A stretch of DNA of 12,389 nucleotides. Origin: Muribaculum sp. Lineage in GTDB: Bacteria > Bacteroidota > Bacteroidia > Bacteroidales > Muribaculaceae. The stretch is taken from assembly GCA_009775095.1 (NCBI GenBank), contig VSOZ01000033.1:1-12389 (forward strand), written 5' to 3'. The notes beneath the pieces were generated by a model. It made no database searches and was not told the DNA's origin. It saw only the letters and a program-made list of their open reading frames with translations. Made by a program: the position numbers and the translations under genes. Of this stretch, positions 6,518 to 12,389 are shown piece after piece (within the stretch, counting starts at the first letter, position 1; each line of letters opens with the position of its first letter).

Positions 6518-7009
6518 TTATTCAGTTATAAGTACGGCAATGTCCGCTACTTTGCCGCGTGTATATTTAATAAGGTCAGCCGGGGCTATCTTAAACTGAA
6601 GTCCTCTGACTCCCGCACTGACAAACACCATGTCAAAATCATTGATGGAAGAATGAAAAAAAGTCGGGAACGACTTTTTCATGCCTATAGGCGAACAGCC
6701 GCCACGTATATATCCGGTAAGGGGAAGCAACTCTTTCATAGGTATCATCTCGGCTTTCTTGGCTCCGGCAGTCTTTGCAGCTGCCTTCAGGTCAACTTCC
6801 ATATTGCCGGGAATAACACATACAAAGTAACCGCATTTGTCGCCATGCAATACGAGGGTCTTGAATACCTGATTTATATCCTCACCAAGTTCATCGGCCA
6901 CATGCCCGACGGCAAGGTCATTCTCATCCACCTCATACGGGATCAACTCATAGCTTATCTTTGCTTTGTCAAGCAAACGTGCGGCATTTGTCTTTGCTAT
7001 TCCTGACAT
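6518..7009 (-). CDS. ybaK: Cys-tRNA(Pro)/Cys-tRNA(Cys) deacylase, YbaK type
   Basis: A 163-residue YbaK/EbsC-family aminoacyl-tRNA deacylase. It hydrolyses cysteine wrongly attached to tRNA(Pro), acting in trans as the proofreading domain that many prolyl-tRNA synthetases lack. The family features are present: the N-terminal TNAARLLDKAKISYELIPY, the catalytic lysine in DINQVFKTLVL (Lys50, equivalent to Lys46 of the Haemophilus enzyme), the substrate loop GGCSPIGMKK (103-112) and SAGVRGLQF (131-139). Length is standard (about 155-165). It begins the ybaK-aroC-radical SAM operon, downstream of a TATTTTTG -7 box, and its 5' leader overlaps an inverted repeat. Substrate assignment rests on family knowledge. 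Confidence 0.93.
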   Translation of the reverse strand: MSGIAKTNAARLLDKAKISYELIPYEVDENDLAVGHVADELGEDINQVFKTLVLHGDKCGYFVCVIPGNMEVDLKAAAKTAGAKKAEMIPMKELLPLTGYIRGGCSPIGMKKSFPTFFHSSINDFDMVFVSAGVRGLQFKIAPADLIKYTRGKVADIAVLITE

Positions 7010-7012
7010 AAA

Positions 7013-7044
7013 AAATCGTTACTTTTTTGCAAAAATAACGATTT
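7013..7044 (-). terminator. Inverted repeat: terminator of the reductase operon and/or ybaK leader element
   Basis: AAATCGTTA (7013-7021) and TAACGATTT (7036-7044) are perfect 9-bp complements, and the interior adds a TTTTTGCAAAAA self-complementary core. On the minus strand the right arm is followed by three more T residues, so RNA arriving from the cupin gene (ends at 7120) would form a stem with a six-T end. The stem is AT-rich and so only moderately stable. The -7 box of ybaK lies within the repeat, and its right arm abuts the ybaK start codon. Confidence 0.45.
7030..7037 (-). promoter_or_regulatory. -7 element of the ybaK operon
   Basis: On the minus strand this reads TATTTTTG, an exact TAnnTTTG match, about 20 nt upstream of the ybaK ATG at 7009. 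No good -33 box is seen upstream. A 12-bp near-palindrome, ACGATTTATCGT, abuts it at 7038-7049. Confidence 0.5.
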
Positions 7045-7119
7045 ATCGTCAAGTCACCGTCATATAACGATGATTCATTTACAAATTAGCTGGATTTTAC
7101 TCACAAAACATCTGTTTTT

Positions 7120-7944
7120 TTATTTCAGTTTATTGTATTCTTCATCGGTTACAGGCTCTAGCCATTCATTCGAGGTGTTTTCTCCGGGTACCTCGAAAGC
7201 GAGATGTGCAAACCATCTGTCGGCGGCAGCACCGTGCCAGTGCTTGACATTGGCGGGGATATGAATTACAGTACCGGGCAATATCTCCTGTGCAGGTTTT
7301 CCTTCCTCCTGATACCAGCCACGACCGGCAACGCCTACAAGCATCTGACCGCCGCCGCTTGTGGCGTGATGGATATGCCAGTTGTTGCGGCAACCCGGCT
7401 CAAAGGTGACATTGGAGAAAGGTATACGTGAGTCGGAGATGCGGGCAAGGTAACTGTTACCCTGAAAATATCTGGCGTATGCCGTGTTCGGTTCGCCAAT
7501 CGGAAATATCATTTCCTGCTGGAAACGTTCTTTTTCGGTTGCCGCGTCTGTCGGGTCAGCCCAGACCTCTTTTGCCACACGGAAACCCGCCCATGCGTTG
7601 GGCCATCCGGCATAGAATGCCGCCTGTGTCAGCAATGCGGCAATCTCCTTGCGGGTGATGCCATGTCGTTTGCCAGTTTCAAGATGTGAGCGAAACGATG
7701 AGTCAAAGATGCCTTTCCCCAACAGTATGGATATTGTCACCATGCTGTGGTCATGGAGCGATAGGATACTGTCATTCCATACCGCCTCGCCAAACAACAC
7801 ATCATCGTTAAGCTCCGCGAATTTCGGAGCGAACTCTCCGAGTACAGTACGCCCGGCGGTTTGGGTTATCTTATGCTGTGCCATAACATCCGTGTTTGTG
7901 ATTATAGATATAATTGCAGTCAGTATTATTGCAAGTTTTTTCAT
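7120..7944 (-). CDS. Exported carboxymuconolactone decarboxylase-cupin fusion
   Basis: A 274-residue two-domain protein with an N-terminal Sec signal (MKKLAIILTAIISIITNTDVMA, cleavage likely after Ala22), so probably periplasmic. Residues 35-130 resemble the carboxymuconolactone decarboxylase/AhpD fold (HDHSMVTISILLGKG, HLETGKRHGITRKEIAALL, AFYAGWPNAWAGF), but there is no CxxC, so it is not a peroxidase-type AhpD. Residues 165-260 are a cupin: the first metal motif WHIHH (H190, H192) with Gln200 in the usual Glu position, and the second motif PGTVIHIPANVKHWHG (H235). Gln as ligand is known in Mn-dependent cupin hydroxynitrile lyases, but the true substrate here is unknown. The C-terminal phrase NEWLEPVTDEEYNKL is typical of this fusion family. 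It is the last gene of the operon, 7 nt after the second reductase. Confidence 0.85.
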   Translation of the reverse strand: MKKLAIILTAIISIITNTDVMAQHKITQTAGRTVLGEFAPKFAELNDDVLFGEAVWNDSILSLHDHSMVTISILLGKGIFDSSFRSHLETGKRHGITRKEIAALLTQAAFYAGWPNAWAGFRVAKEVWADPTDAATEKERFQQEMIFPIGEPNTAYARYFQGNSYLARISDSRIPFSNVTFEPGCRNNWHIHHATSGGGQMLVGVAGRGWYQEEGKPAQEILPGTVIHIPANVKHWHGAAADRWFAHLAFEVPGENTSNEWLEPVTDEEYNKLK

Positions 7945-7951
7945 TCGTGTC

Positions 7952-8797
7952 TTATTTTGTTTTGAATGATAGAAGGAATTTTACTGTTTCGGGGTCATTA
8001 TGGGAGAAAAAGAGGCTCTTGCCTTCATCAAGCGTTGCTATCGCCACCATATCCACATCCGTCAACGCGAAGTCGAACACCTCCATGTTCTGACGCATAC
8101 GCTCGATATGTGTTGATTTTGGGATTACAATTACTCCGCGCTGTATGAGATAGCGCAGGGCGACCTGTGCAGCCGATTTGCCATACTTGCAGCCGATTTC
8201 CACCAGCACCGGATTATTGAACATATCCTTGCGGCCTTCGGCAAACGGCCCCCATGACATTATATGCGTGCCGTATTGCTTCATTATTTCCTGTGCCTTG
8301 ACCTGCTGGTTGAACACATGGGTTTCAACCTGATTCACCATCGGTTTTATGTCGACATGCTCGGCAAGGTCGATGAAACGGTCGGGATAGAAGTTGCTGA
8401 CCCCTATCGCGCGTGTCTTGCCTGTCGCATACGCGGCTTCCATAGCGCGATATGTTCCGTAGTAGTCGCCGAAAGGCTGGTGTATGAGCAGGAGATCAAC
8501 ATAATCGGTCTGCAATCTGCTCAGAGACTCATCAATTGATCTGGCGGCATTTTCCTCTCCGGCATTGCTTATCCAGATTTTTGTAGTTAGGAAGATTTCG
8601 TTGCGGGGAATACCGCTTTTTCGGATAGCGTCGCCGACATTCCGCTCGTTGAAATAAGCCTGTGCCGTGTCGATGGAGCGATAACCGACGCTCAGGGCAT
8701 CAGTGACGCAACGCTCACATTCTTCAGGCGTGACCTGATAGACACCATAGCCGAGTATCGGCATTTCCACTCTGTTGTGCAGTCTTACTGTTTCCAT
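7952..8797 (-). CDS. Aldo/keto reductase, DkgA-like, cytosolic
   Basis: A 281-residue aldo/keto reductase of the 2,5-diketogluconate reductase/methylglyoxal reductase type, which reduces aldehydes and ketones with NADPH. The catalytic tetrad is complete: Asp43 and Tyr48 in SIDTAQAYFNE, Lys73 in TTKIW and His106 in LLLIHQP. Other family segments are GYGVYQV (16-22), KTRAIGVSNF, MVNQVETHVFNQQ and the NADP-phosphate-binding VIPKSTHIERMRQN. There is no signal peptide, so it is cytosolic, unlike its three operon partners. It starts 21 nt after the hydrolase stop and ends 7 nt before the cupin gene. Length is normal for the DkgA group (275-285). Preferred substrate is not readable. Confidence 0.93.
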   Translation of the reverse strand: METVRLHNRVEMPILGYGVYQVTPEECERCVTDALSVGYRSIDTAQAYFNERNVGDAIRKSGIPRNEIFLTTKIWISNAGEENAARSIDESLSRLQTDYVDLLLIHQPFGDYYGTYRAMEAAYATGKTRAIGVSNFYPDRFIDLAEHVDIKPMVNQVETHVFNQQVKAQEIMKQYGTHIMSWGPFAEGRKDMFNNPVLVEIGCKYGKSAAQVALRYLIQRGVIVIPKSTHIERMRQNMEVFDFALTDVDMVAIATLDEGKSLFFSHNDPETVKFLLSFKTK

Positions 8798-8818
8798 ATA
8801 GTTAAAGTTTTTATTTTG

Positions 8819-9838
8819 TTAATCCAACTGTTTTTCGTGCAGCCATTCCGACATCAAATCGGCCACCTCGGTGTTGTTCAGATCTGACATGGGAAAATGC
8901 GTATTGCCATGCAGTCCTGCTTCAGGCAGATGAACCACCGTTACATCTCCGCCCAAGTCGTTGAGCATCTGCGCCCATTGGCGCATGAGGTGCAGGCGGC
9001 GTGTCCATTCGTAAATTTCGGGTCGCTCATCGGTTTCGGGAAGGTTGTCGCCATAATATATGATTATGGGTATCTTCGTGAATTTCATAAAATCCGCCAT
9101 CGGCACCTCAACGCCTTCCGTCTTTCCGGACAAAGTAAGTACCTTGCCCTCCGGCGGAACTTTGCCTGTCGGGAACGGTATCTCGCCTCCGGGTTCGTAT
9201 GCGACTATCGCCTTTATATTATTCGTTTTCAACAAAGTGCGCCAACCTACCGGGCCTCCCTGCGAGTGGGTGACGAAGATTGCCGGGCCGATGGATTCAA
9301 ACAAGGCGGCATAAGCATCGGAATATACGTCGAAGTCAACCGAGCCAAGCGTGGGTGTCATCTGCCGGAAATATTGATTGAGGGCCTCTCTGTCATGGCT
9401 GAACTGCACTCCGTCAAAATAATCGGGCCAAATTCCTACGCGGAAACGATTGAACCACAGTTCTTCATCAAATGCCGGGGCAATGGTAGCCGTTTCCGTG
9501 CTTCGGGCAGCATTGCCTCGGCGCGGCTGATTCACAAGATAGACGCTAAAACCCTTGCGCAGAAATATATTCTGGAAACCCTCCCTGCCGTCGGGCGTCG
9601 TTTCCCATGTCTTTGAGAACTGGCCGACACCGTGAGCAAATACAAGAGGTAATCTTCTTGCATTTACCGGCTTCTGATAGAACACATAGGCATGGTCGCC
9701 GTGATATGTATGACCGAGCGAGTCGGTCATTACAACACCTCCGGCAGCAAAACTACCCTGTTCATCAATCGCAATGGGCTCTTTGGCAAGAACCGACATG
9801 GATAACGCCATGCACATGGATACAATAAGTTTTTTCAT
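8819..9838 (-). CDS. Exported alpha/beta hydrolase (esterase-like)
   Basis: I place the start at the ATG at 9838, giving 339 residues, because it yields a good Sec signal (MKKLIVSMCMALSMSVLAKE, cleavage near Ala18). An upstream in-frame ATG at 9973 would lie inside the preceding gene and add 45 residues of non-signal sequence. The mature protein is an alpha/beta hydrolase: LPLVFAHGVGQ (63-73) forms the oxyanion strand, TPDGREGFQNIFLRKGFSVYLV follows, the nucleophile elbow is THSQGG (Ser192), the acidic residue may be Glu215 in VAYEPGGE, and the histidine lies in LHGNTHF (His310 or His314). These phrases match a family of periplasmic esterase-like proteins of unsettled substrate. Only 1 nt separates it from the stop of the upstream reductase, so translation is probably coupled. 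Confidence 0.88.
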   Translation of the reverse strand: MKKLIVSMCMALSMSVLAKEPIAIDEQGSFAAGGVVMTDSLGHTYHGDHAYVFYQKPVNARRLPLVFAHGVGQFSKTWETTPDGREGFQNIFLRKGFSVYLVNQPRRGNAARSTETATIAPAFDEELWFNRFRVGIWPDYFDGVQFSHDREALNQYFRQMTPTLGSVDFDVYSDAYAALFESIGPAIFVTHSQGGPVGWRTLLKTNNIKAIVAYEPGGEIPFPTGKVPPEGKVLTLSGKTEGVEVPMADFMKFTKIPIIIYYGDNLPETDERPEIYEWTRRLHLMRQWAQMLNDLGGDVTVVHLPEAGLHGNTHFPMSDLNNTEVADLMSEWLHEKQLD

Positions 9839-9839
9839 A

Positions 9840-11018
9840 TCAACCCTGTACTTTTGATTGCTGCAATGTGTCATAGCGGTCGCCAGTGACCGGAATAACC
9901 TCAATCGCCGTTTCCAATTCACGCATATCCTCGGCGGAAAATTGTATTTCCGAGGCACGCAGGTTTTCTTCAAGATGCGAGAGTTTGGCGGTGCCGGGTA
10001 TAGGCACTATGAACGGGGCTTTGTTCATCAGCCATGCCAACGCGACCTGCGCGGGAGTTATGCCCCTTGTCCGACCAAAAGAGTTAAGTACCTCGACTAT
10101 CCTCATATTGGCCCTTATCGCCTCCGGTTGAAATCTGGGAAGGCTTACGCGATTGTCATTGCCGGAGTCAAAGCGTGTGTATTCATTTATAAGGCCGCCG
10201 AGAAAGCCACGGTTGATTGGAGAATAAGGAACAAAGCCTATGCCCAATTCCTCGCAAAGCGGCAATATATTTTCCTCCACAGTGCGGTGCATAAGGTGAT
10301 ATTCGCTTTGGATAGCCGTTACAGGGCATACGGCATGGGCACGGCGGATTGTGTCAGCGTTCACTTCGCACAAACCGAAATGAAGCACCTTGCCCTCCTT
10401 TATCAGCTCTCCTACCGTTTCAGCGACTACTTCAATCGGAGTGTTCGGATCACTGCGATGCTGATAGAACATACCGAGAGTTTCCACTCCGAGGTTGCGC
10501 AGGGAGTTTTCACATACTCGGCGGATATTTGCCGGGGAACTATCCTCTTCGGTTTTTACCTGCACACCGTTTACAAACTTATGTCCGAATTTGGTGGTGA
10601 CAAACACCTTGTCGGTGTATCCTTTCAAGGCTTCGCCGGTCAGTATCTCGTTTTTATGATAGCCATAGCTCTCGGCAGTGTCAAAAAGCGTGACACCGCG
10701 GTCAATAGCTTCATGGATAAGACGGATAGCGGCCTTTTTATCAGGATGATAGCCACGGTGATGGTTCAGCCCCATACAGCCGAAGCTCATAGCCGAAACG
10801 GTCATAGCGGCATTTCCGCTTCCCAGAGTGCGCGATTTATCCACTATTGCAGCTCTTGCCGAAGGCATATTATCAACAACGGTCTTGCCGGAAACAATTT
10901 CTTCGACTGCCGCTATCTTATTCAATGTCGGAGTGAGACACACTGCCGCACCTGCCAGACCGATGCGTTTCAGAAACCCTCGGCGTCCTATTCCTTTATT
11001 CTCGTTGCTCATATCCAT
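9840..11018 (-). CDS. Tat-signal aldo/keto reductase
   Basis: A 392-residue aldo/keto reductase, longer than the usual 320-330 because of an N-terminal export signal: the twin-arginine motif GRRGFLKRIG (11-20) followed by a hydrophobic stretch LAGAAVCLTP. The catalytic tetrad is intact: Asp113 and Tyr118 in LFDTAESYG, Lys143 in TTKFGHKF and His187 in FYQHRSDP. VLHFGLCEVN, AIQSEYHLMHRTVE, PYSPINRGFLGG and IVPIPGTAKLSHLEEN match the AKR13/YakC-like group. Tat export would carry it to the periplasm folded with its nicotinamide cofactor. ATG at 11018 gives MDMSNEN; a second ATG at 11012 would remove two residues and cannot be excluded. It is the first gene of the operon, with a TAATTTTG -7 box about 20 nt upstream, and is divergent from the AraC gene. 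Confidence 0.92.
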   Translation of the reverse strand: MDMSNENKGIGRRGFLKRIGLAGAAVCLTPTLNKIAAVEEIVSGKTVVDNMPSARAAIVDKSRTLGSGNAAMTVSAMSFGCMGLNHHRGYHPDKKAAIRLIHEAIDRGVTLFDTAESYGYHKNEILTGEALKGYTDKVFVTTKFGHKFVNGVQVKTEEDSSPANIRRVCENSLRNLGVETLGMFYQHRSDPNTPIEVVAETVGELIKEGKVLHFGLCEVNADTIRRAHAVCPVTAIQSEYHLMHRTVEENILPLCEELGIGFVPYSPINRGFLGGLINEYTRFDSGNDNRVSLPRFQPEAIRANMRIVEVLNSFGRTRGITPAQVALAWLMNKAPFIVPIPGTAKLSHLEENLRASEIQFSAEDMRELETAIEVIPVTGDRYDTLQQSKVQG

Positions 11019-11035
11019 AAACGTTTTTTGTCTGA

Positions 11036-11045
11036 TGCAAAATTA
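11036..11045 (-). promoter_or_regulatory. -7 region of the reductase operon
   Basis: On the minus strand this reads TAATTTTGCA, containing an exact TAnnTTTG box at 11045-11038. The transcript would start about 11031, leaving a leader of roughly 12-20 nt before the ATG at 11018 or 11012. The same ten bases occur on the plus strand at 11166-11175. Confidence 0.7.
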
Positions 11046-11066
11046 CAACCGCCTGTTATTGTGGCG

Positions 11067-11144
11067 TGTATCAAAATTACGGACTATATTACCAATTTTA
11101 TCTGTACCGATGAAATAGGTAATATAGTCCGTAATTTTGATACA
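11067..11144. promoter_or_regulatory. 27-bp-arm perfect inverted repeat, probable AraC operator
   Basis: The arm 11067-11093 and its exact reverse complement 11118-11144 flank a 24-nt spacer. The core of each arm is GGTAATATAGTCCGTAAT read outward from the dyad, followed by TTTGATACA. The spacer contains a weaker inner dyad (TTTTATC/GATGAAA). Each arm also carries an outward-facing TAATTTTG. The repeat lies midway between the divergent -7 boxes and its ends stop 21 nt short of each box, overlapping where a -33 region should be. That is where an AraC-type activator would be expected to bind. Occupation by the neighbouring AraC protein is inference. Confidence 0.75.
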
Positions 11145-11165
11145 TCCCTGAGAGTGTGTTTGCTC

Positions 11166-11175
11166 TAATTTTGCA
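11166..11175 (+). promoter_or_regulatory. -7 region of the AraC-family regulator gene
   Basis: TAATTTTGCA, an exact TAnnTTTG match with the same ten bases as the divergent operon promoter. Transcription would begin near 11180, about 17 nt before the ATG at 11197. A second exact match, TAACTTTG, lies at 11186-11193, only 3 nt before that ATG, and would give an almost leaderless message. Confidence 0.65.
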
Positions 11176-11196
11176 GAAAAATGATTAACTTTGCGT

Positions 11197-12099
11197 ATGA
11201 GCGAAATCAAGAAAATAGATACAATTCAGGAGTATAACGATTACTTCGGTATAGAAACCCTGCATCCGTTGGTCACTGTCATAGACGGGCGCGAGGCTAA
11301 ACCGTTGAGATATGGCCGGAAGTTTTTCAATGTATTTGCAGTATTACTTAAAGATCTTGACTGCGGCACATTGAAATATGGCAGAAGCGTCTATGACTAT
11401 CAGCGGGGAACAATGCTTTTCATTGCGCCAGGTCAAGTGATTGGGTCTGATGACGACGGTCAGTTACACCAACCGGAAGGTTGGATTGTAGCCTTTCATC
11501 CGGAATTTCTTCGGGGAACACATTTGGCAAAGGTTATAAAGGAATATTCCTATTTCTCTTACAACGCAAACGAAGCCCTGCATCTGTCGGAACAGGAACG
11601 AAAGACTATTGTGAATTCAATGACGCAGATTAAAGAAGAACTGCAACACCCGATTGACAAGCATACCAAATCGCTGATAATCGACAAAATAAAACTGCTG
11701 CTCGATTACTGCGTCCGCTATTATGACCGTCAGTTTATAACACGCGAGAATGCCAACAGCGATGTCATGGCGCGATTTGAGCAATTGCTTGACAGTTATT
11801 TTGCATCCTCCGCTCCGGCAGAAAAAGGTTCTCCGACAGTGCAGTATTGCGCTGACCAACTGTGTATGTCAGCAAATTATTTCAGCGACCTGTTGCGAAA
11901 AGAAACCGGGATGTCGGCGTTACGGCATATCCAGCAAAAGATGGTGGATGTCGCAAAAGAACGGATTATAGGCAGCACCAAATCAATCAGCGAAATATCC
12001 TACGATCTCGGCTTCCCATATCCGCAACATTTCAGCCGTTGGTTCAAGAAGATGGCAGGCACAACCCCTAATCAATATCGAATACAGTCCCCTATCTAA
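11197..12099 (+). CDS. AraC-family transcriptional regulator
   Basis: A 300-residue AraC/XylS regulator. I chose ATG 11197; a TTG at 11191 is in frame, but it sits inside a -7 box and adds only two residues. The N-terminal half (to about 165) looks like a beta-rich cupin-type effector domain (FFNVFAVLLKDLDCGTLKYG, GTMLFIAPGQVIG, GWIVAFHPEFLRGT), followed by a helical dimerisation region. The C-terminal ~90 residues hold both helix-turn-helix motifs: TVQYCADQLCMSANYFSDLLRKETG, then SISEISYDLGFPYPQHFSRWFKKMAGTTPNQYR, with the family's canonical second-helix pattern. It is divergent from the reductase operon across a symmetric operator, so it is very likely that operon's regulator and self-regulating. 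The effector is unknown; a small carbonyl or aromatic compound would fit the enzymes. Confidence 0.92.
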   Translation: MSEIKKIDTIQEYNDYFGIETLHPLVTVIDGREAKPLRYGRKFFNVFAVLLKDLDCGTLKYGRSVYDYQRGTMLFIAPGQVIGSDDDGQLHQPEGWIVAFHPEFLRGTHLAKVIKEYSYFSYNANEALHLSEQERKTIVNSMTQIKEELQHPIDKHTKSLIIDKIKLLLDYCVRYYDRQFITRENANSDVMARFEQLLDSYFASSAPAEKGSPTVQYCADQLCMSANYFSDLLRKETGMSALRHIQQKMVDVAKERIIGSTKSISEISYDLGFPYPQHFSRWFKKMAGTTPNQYRIQSPI

Positions 12100-12356
12100 A
12101 ACAGTCGCTCCGTTTTAATCATAAAAACAGGACTAATTATAATATAGCATGCCGGTTCGATACTCCTACAGTGAGGAGCAATATAAAAATCAACTGTTAG
12201 AAAACAAATATGATTGTTAGTGTGCCTATTTAAAGGCCATATTCAATGGCCCCAACAAAATTGCACGAAGTCTCTGACAAGAAATTCTTCCTATACCGAT
12301 TTGGCCTTATTCTGGCTCAAGCCGAAATGCCGGTGCATGAATTTTCAGAAAAGTGT
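12100..12356. other. Intergenic region after the AraC gene
   Basis: No convincing gene is seen. TAAAAC (starting in the AraC stop codon, 12097-12102) and GTTTTA (12112-12117) could form a weak 6-bp terminator stem. A second hairpin, GGCCAT-ATTCA-ATGGCC, spans 12235-12251, and a third smaller one (CTCCT/AGGAG) lies near 12163-12179. None has a good T-tract. The stretch is AT-rich. Confidence 0.4.
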
Positions 12357-12359
12357 TAA
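12246..12359 (+). CDS. Doubtful 37-aa ORF
   Basis: ATG 12246 to TAA 12357-12359 gives 37 residues with a small hydrophobic patch (FFLYRFGLILAQA). The start codon lies inside a hairpin arm and the stop codon overlaps a promoter box for the next gene. I do not recognise the peptide and it may be chance. Confidence 0.12.
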   Translation: MAPTKLHEVSDKKFFLYRFGLILAQAEMPVHEFSEKC

Positions 12360-12364
12360 ATTTG
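12357..12364 (+). promoter_or_regulatory. -7 element before the gene at the right edge
   Basis: TAAATTTG matches TAnnTTTG exactly and lies 4 nt before an ATG at 12369. The layout copies TAACTTTG-CGT-ATG in front of the AraC gene. A -33 box is not clear. Confidence 0.5.
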
Positions 12365-12368
12365 CGGT

Positions 12369-12389
12369 ATGAAAACCGCAGATGCATTC
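12369..12389 (+). CDS. 5' end of a gene leaving the window to the right
   Basis: An ATG at 12369 directly after a -7 box opens a frame reading M-K-T-A-D-A-F before the window ends. Seven codons do not identify a product. An alternative ATG at 12382 is in another frame. If the -7 box is used, the message is nearly leaderless. Confidence 0.35.

Noticed and set aside
8897..9616. 239-codon open frame opposite the alpha/beta hydrolase
   Set aside because: Shadow frame; the minus-strand protein has a signal peptide and the catalytic serine motif, the shadow has nothing recognisable.
9839..9973. Upstream start that would give the hydrolase 45 extra residues
   Set aside because: The extension overlaps the preceding reductase gene and would bury a good Sec signal starting at 9838.
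9858..11168. 436-codon open frame on the plus strand opposite the Tat aldo/keto reductase
   Set aside because: It mirrors the codon pattern of a clearly recognised reductase, shows no family motifs, and runs straight through the inverted-repeat control region.
12150..12180. tRNA-like phrase GGTTCGATACTCC followed by GAGGAGCA
   Set aside because: The bases around it do not form a T-stem and no acceptor, D or anticodon arms are found, so it is not a tRNA or a convincing att remnant.

Overview
The window looks like a chromosomal segment from a gut Bacteroidales bacterium, possibly Muribaculaceae-like (family level is a guess). The reasons are the repeated Bacteroidota-type -7 promoter element TAnnTTTG, the absence of strong Shine-Dalgarno sites, a K-rich lipoprotein signal, and proteins that read like Bacteroidota versions of common families. 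No mobile-element gene, rRNA, tRNA or CRISPR array was recognised.

Layout. (1) 1-2600 is a more AT-rich accessory region. A gene-poor leader (1-450) carries a REP-like composite of two mutually inverted hairpins. It is followed by a possible 28-codon peptide, a HELAH metallopeptidase-like protein with a zinc ribbon, a small winged-helix-like protein with a C-terminal membrane anchor, a lipoprotein of unknown function, and a MerR-type regulator broken by 5' truncation, an in-frame stop and a frameshift. (2) 2573-2779 holds no gene but has a perfect 34-bp palindrome and a second hairpin. (3) 2780-7009 is a minus-strand housekeeping block: ybaK, aroC, a YhcC/TIGR01212-type radical SAM protein and a long-chain acyl-CoA synthetase-like enzyme. 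The first three genes are 3 nt apart; the fourth follows after 51 nt. (4) 7120-11018 is a compact minus-strand four-gene operon: a Tat-signal aldo/keto reductase, an exported alpha/beta hydrolase, a cytosolic aldo/keto reductase and an exported carboxymuconolactone decarboxylase-cupin fusion. (5) A divergent AraC-family regulator (11197-12099) faces that operon. (6) 12100-12389 has a hairpin, a doubtful small ORF and a promoter with the first codons of a further plus-strand gene.

The most striking feature is the 178-bp interval between the reductase operon and the AraC gene. It contains a perfect 27-bp-arm inverted repeat, and two identical outward-facing TAATTTTGCA -7 regions lie exactly the same distance (67.5 bp) from its dyad axis. 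This suggests one bidirectional operator bound by the AraC protein and controlling both sides. The cluster recalls aldehyde-responsive AraC/aldo-keto reductase pairs such as YqhC-YqhD/DkgA of E. coli, but here three of the four structural proteins carry export signals, which implies an envelope-located electrophile or ester detoxification or catabolic pathway. The substrate cannot be read from the sequence.
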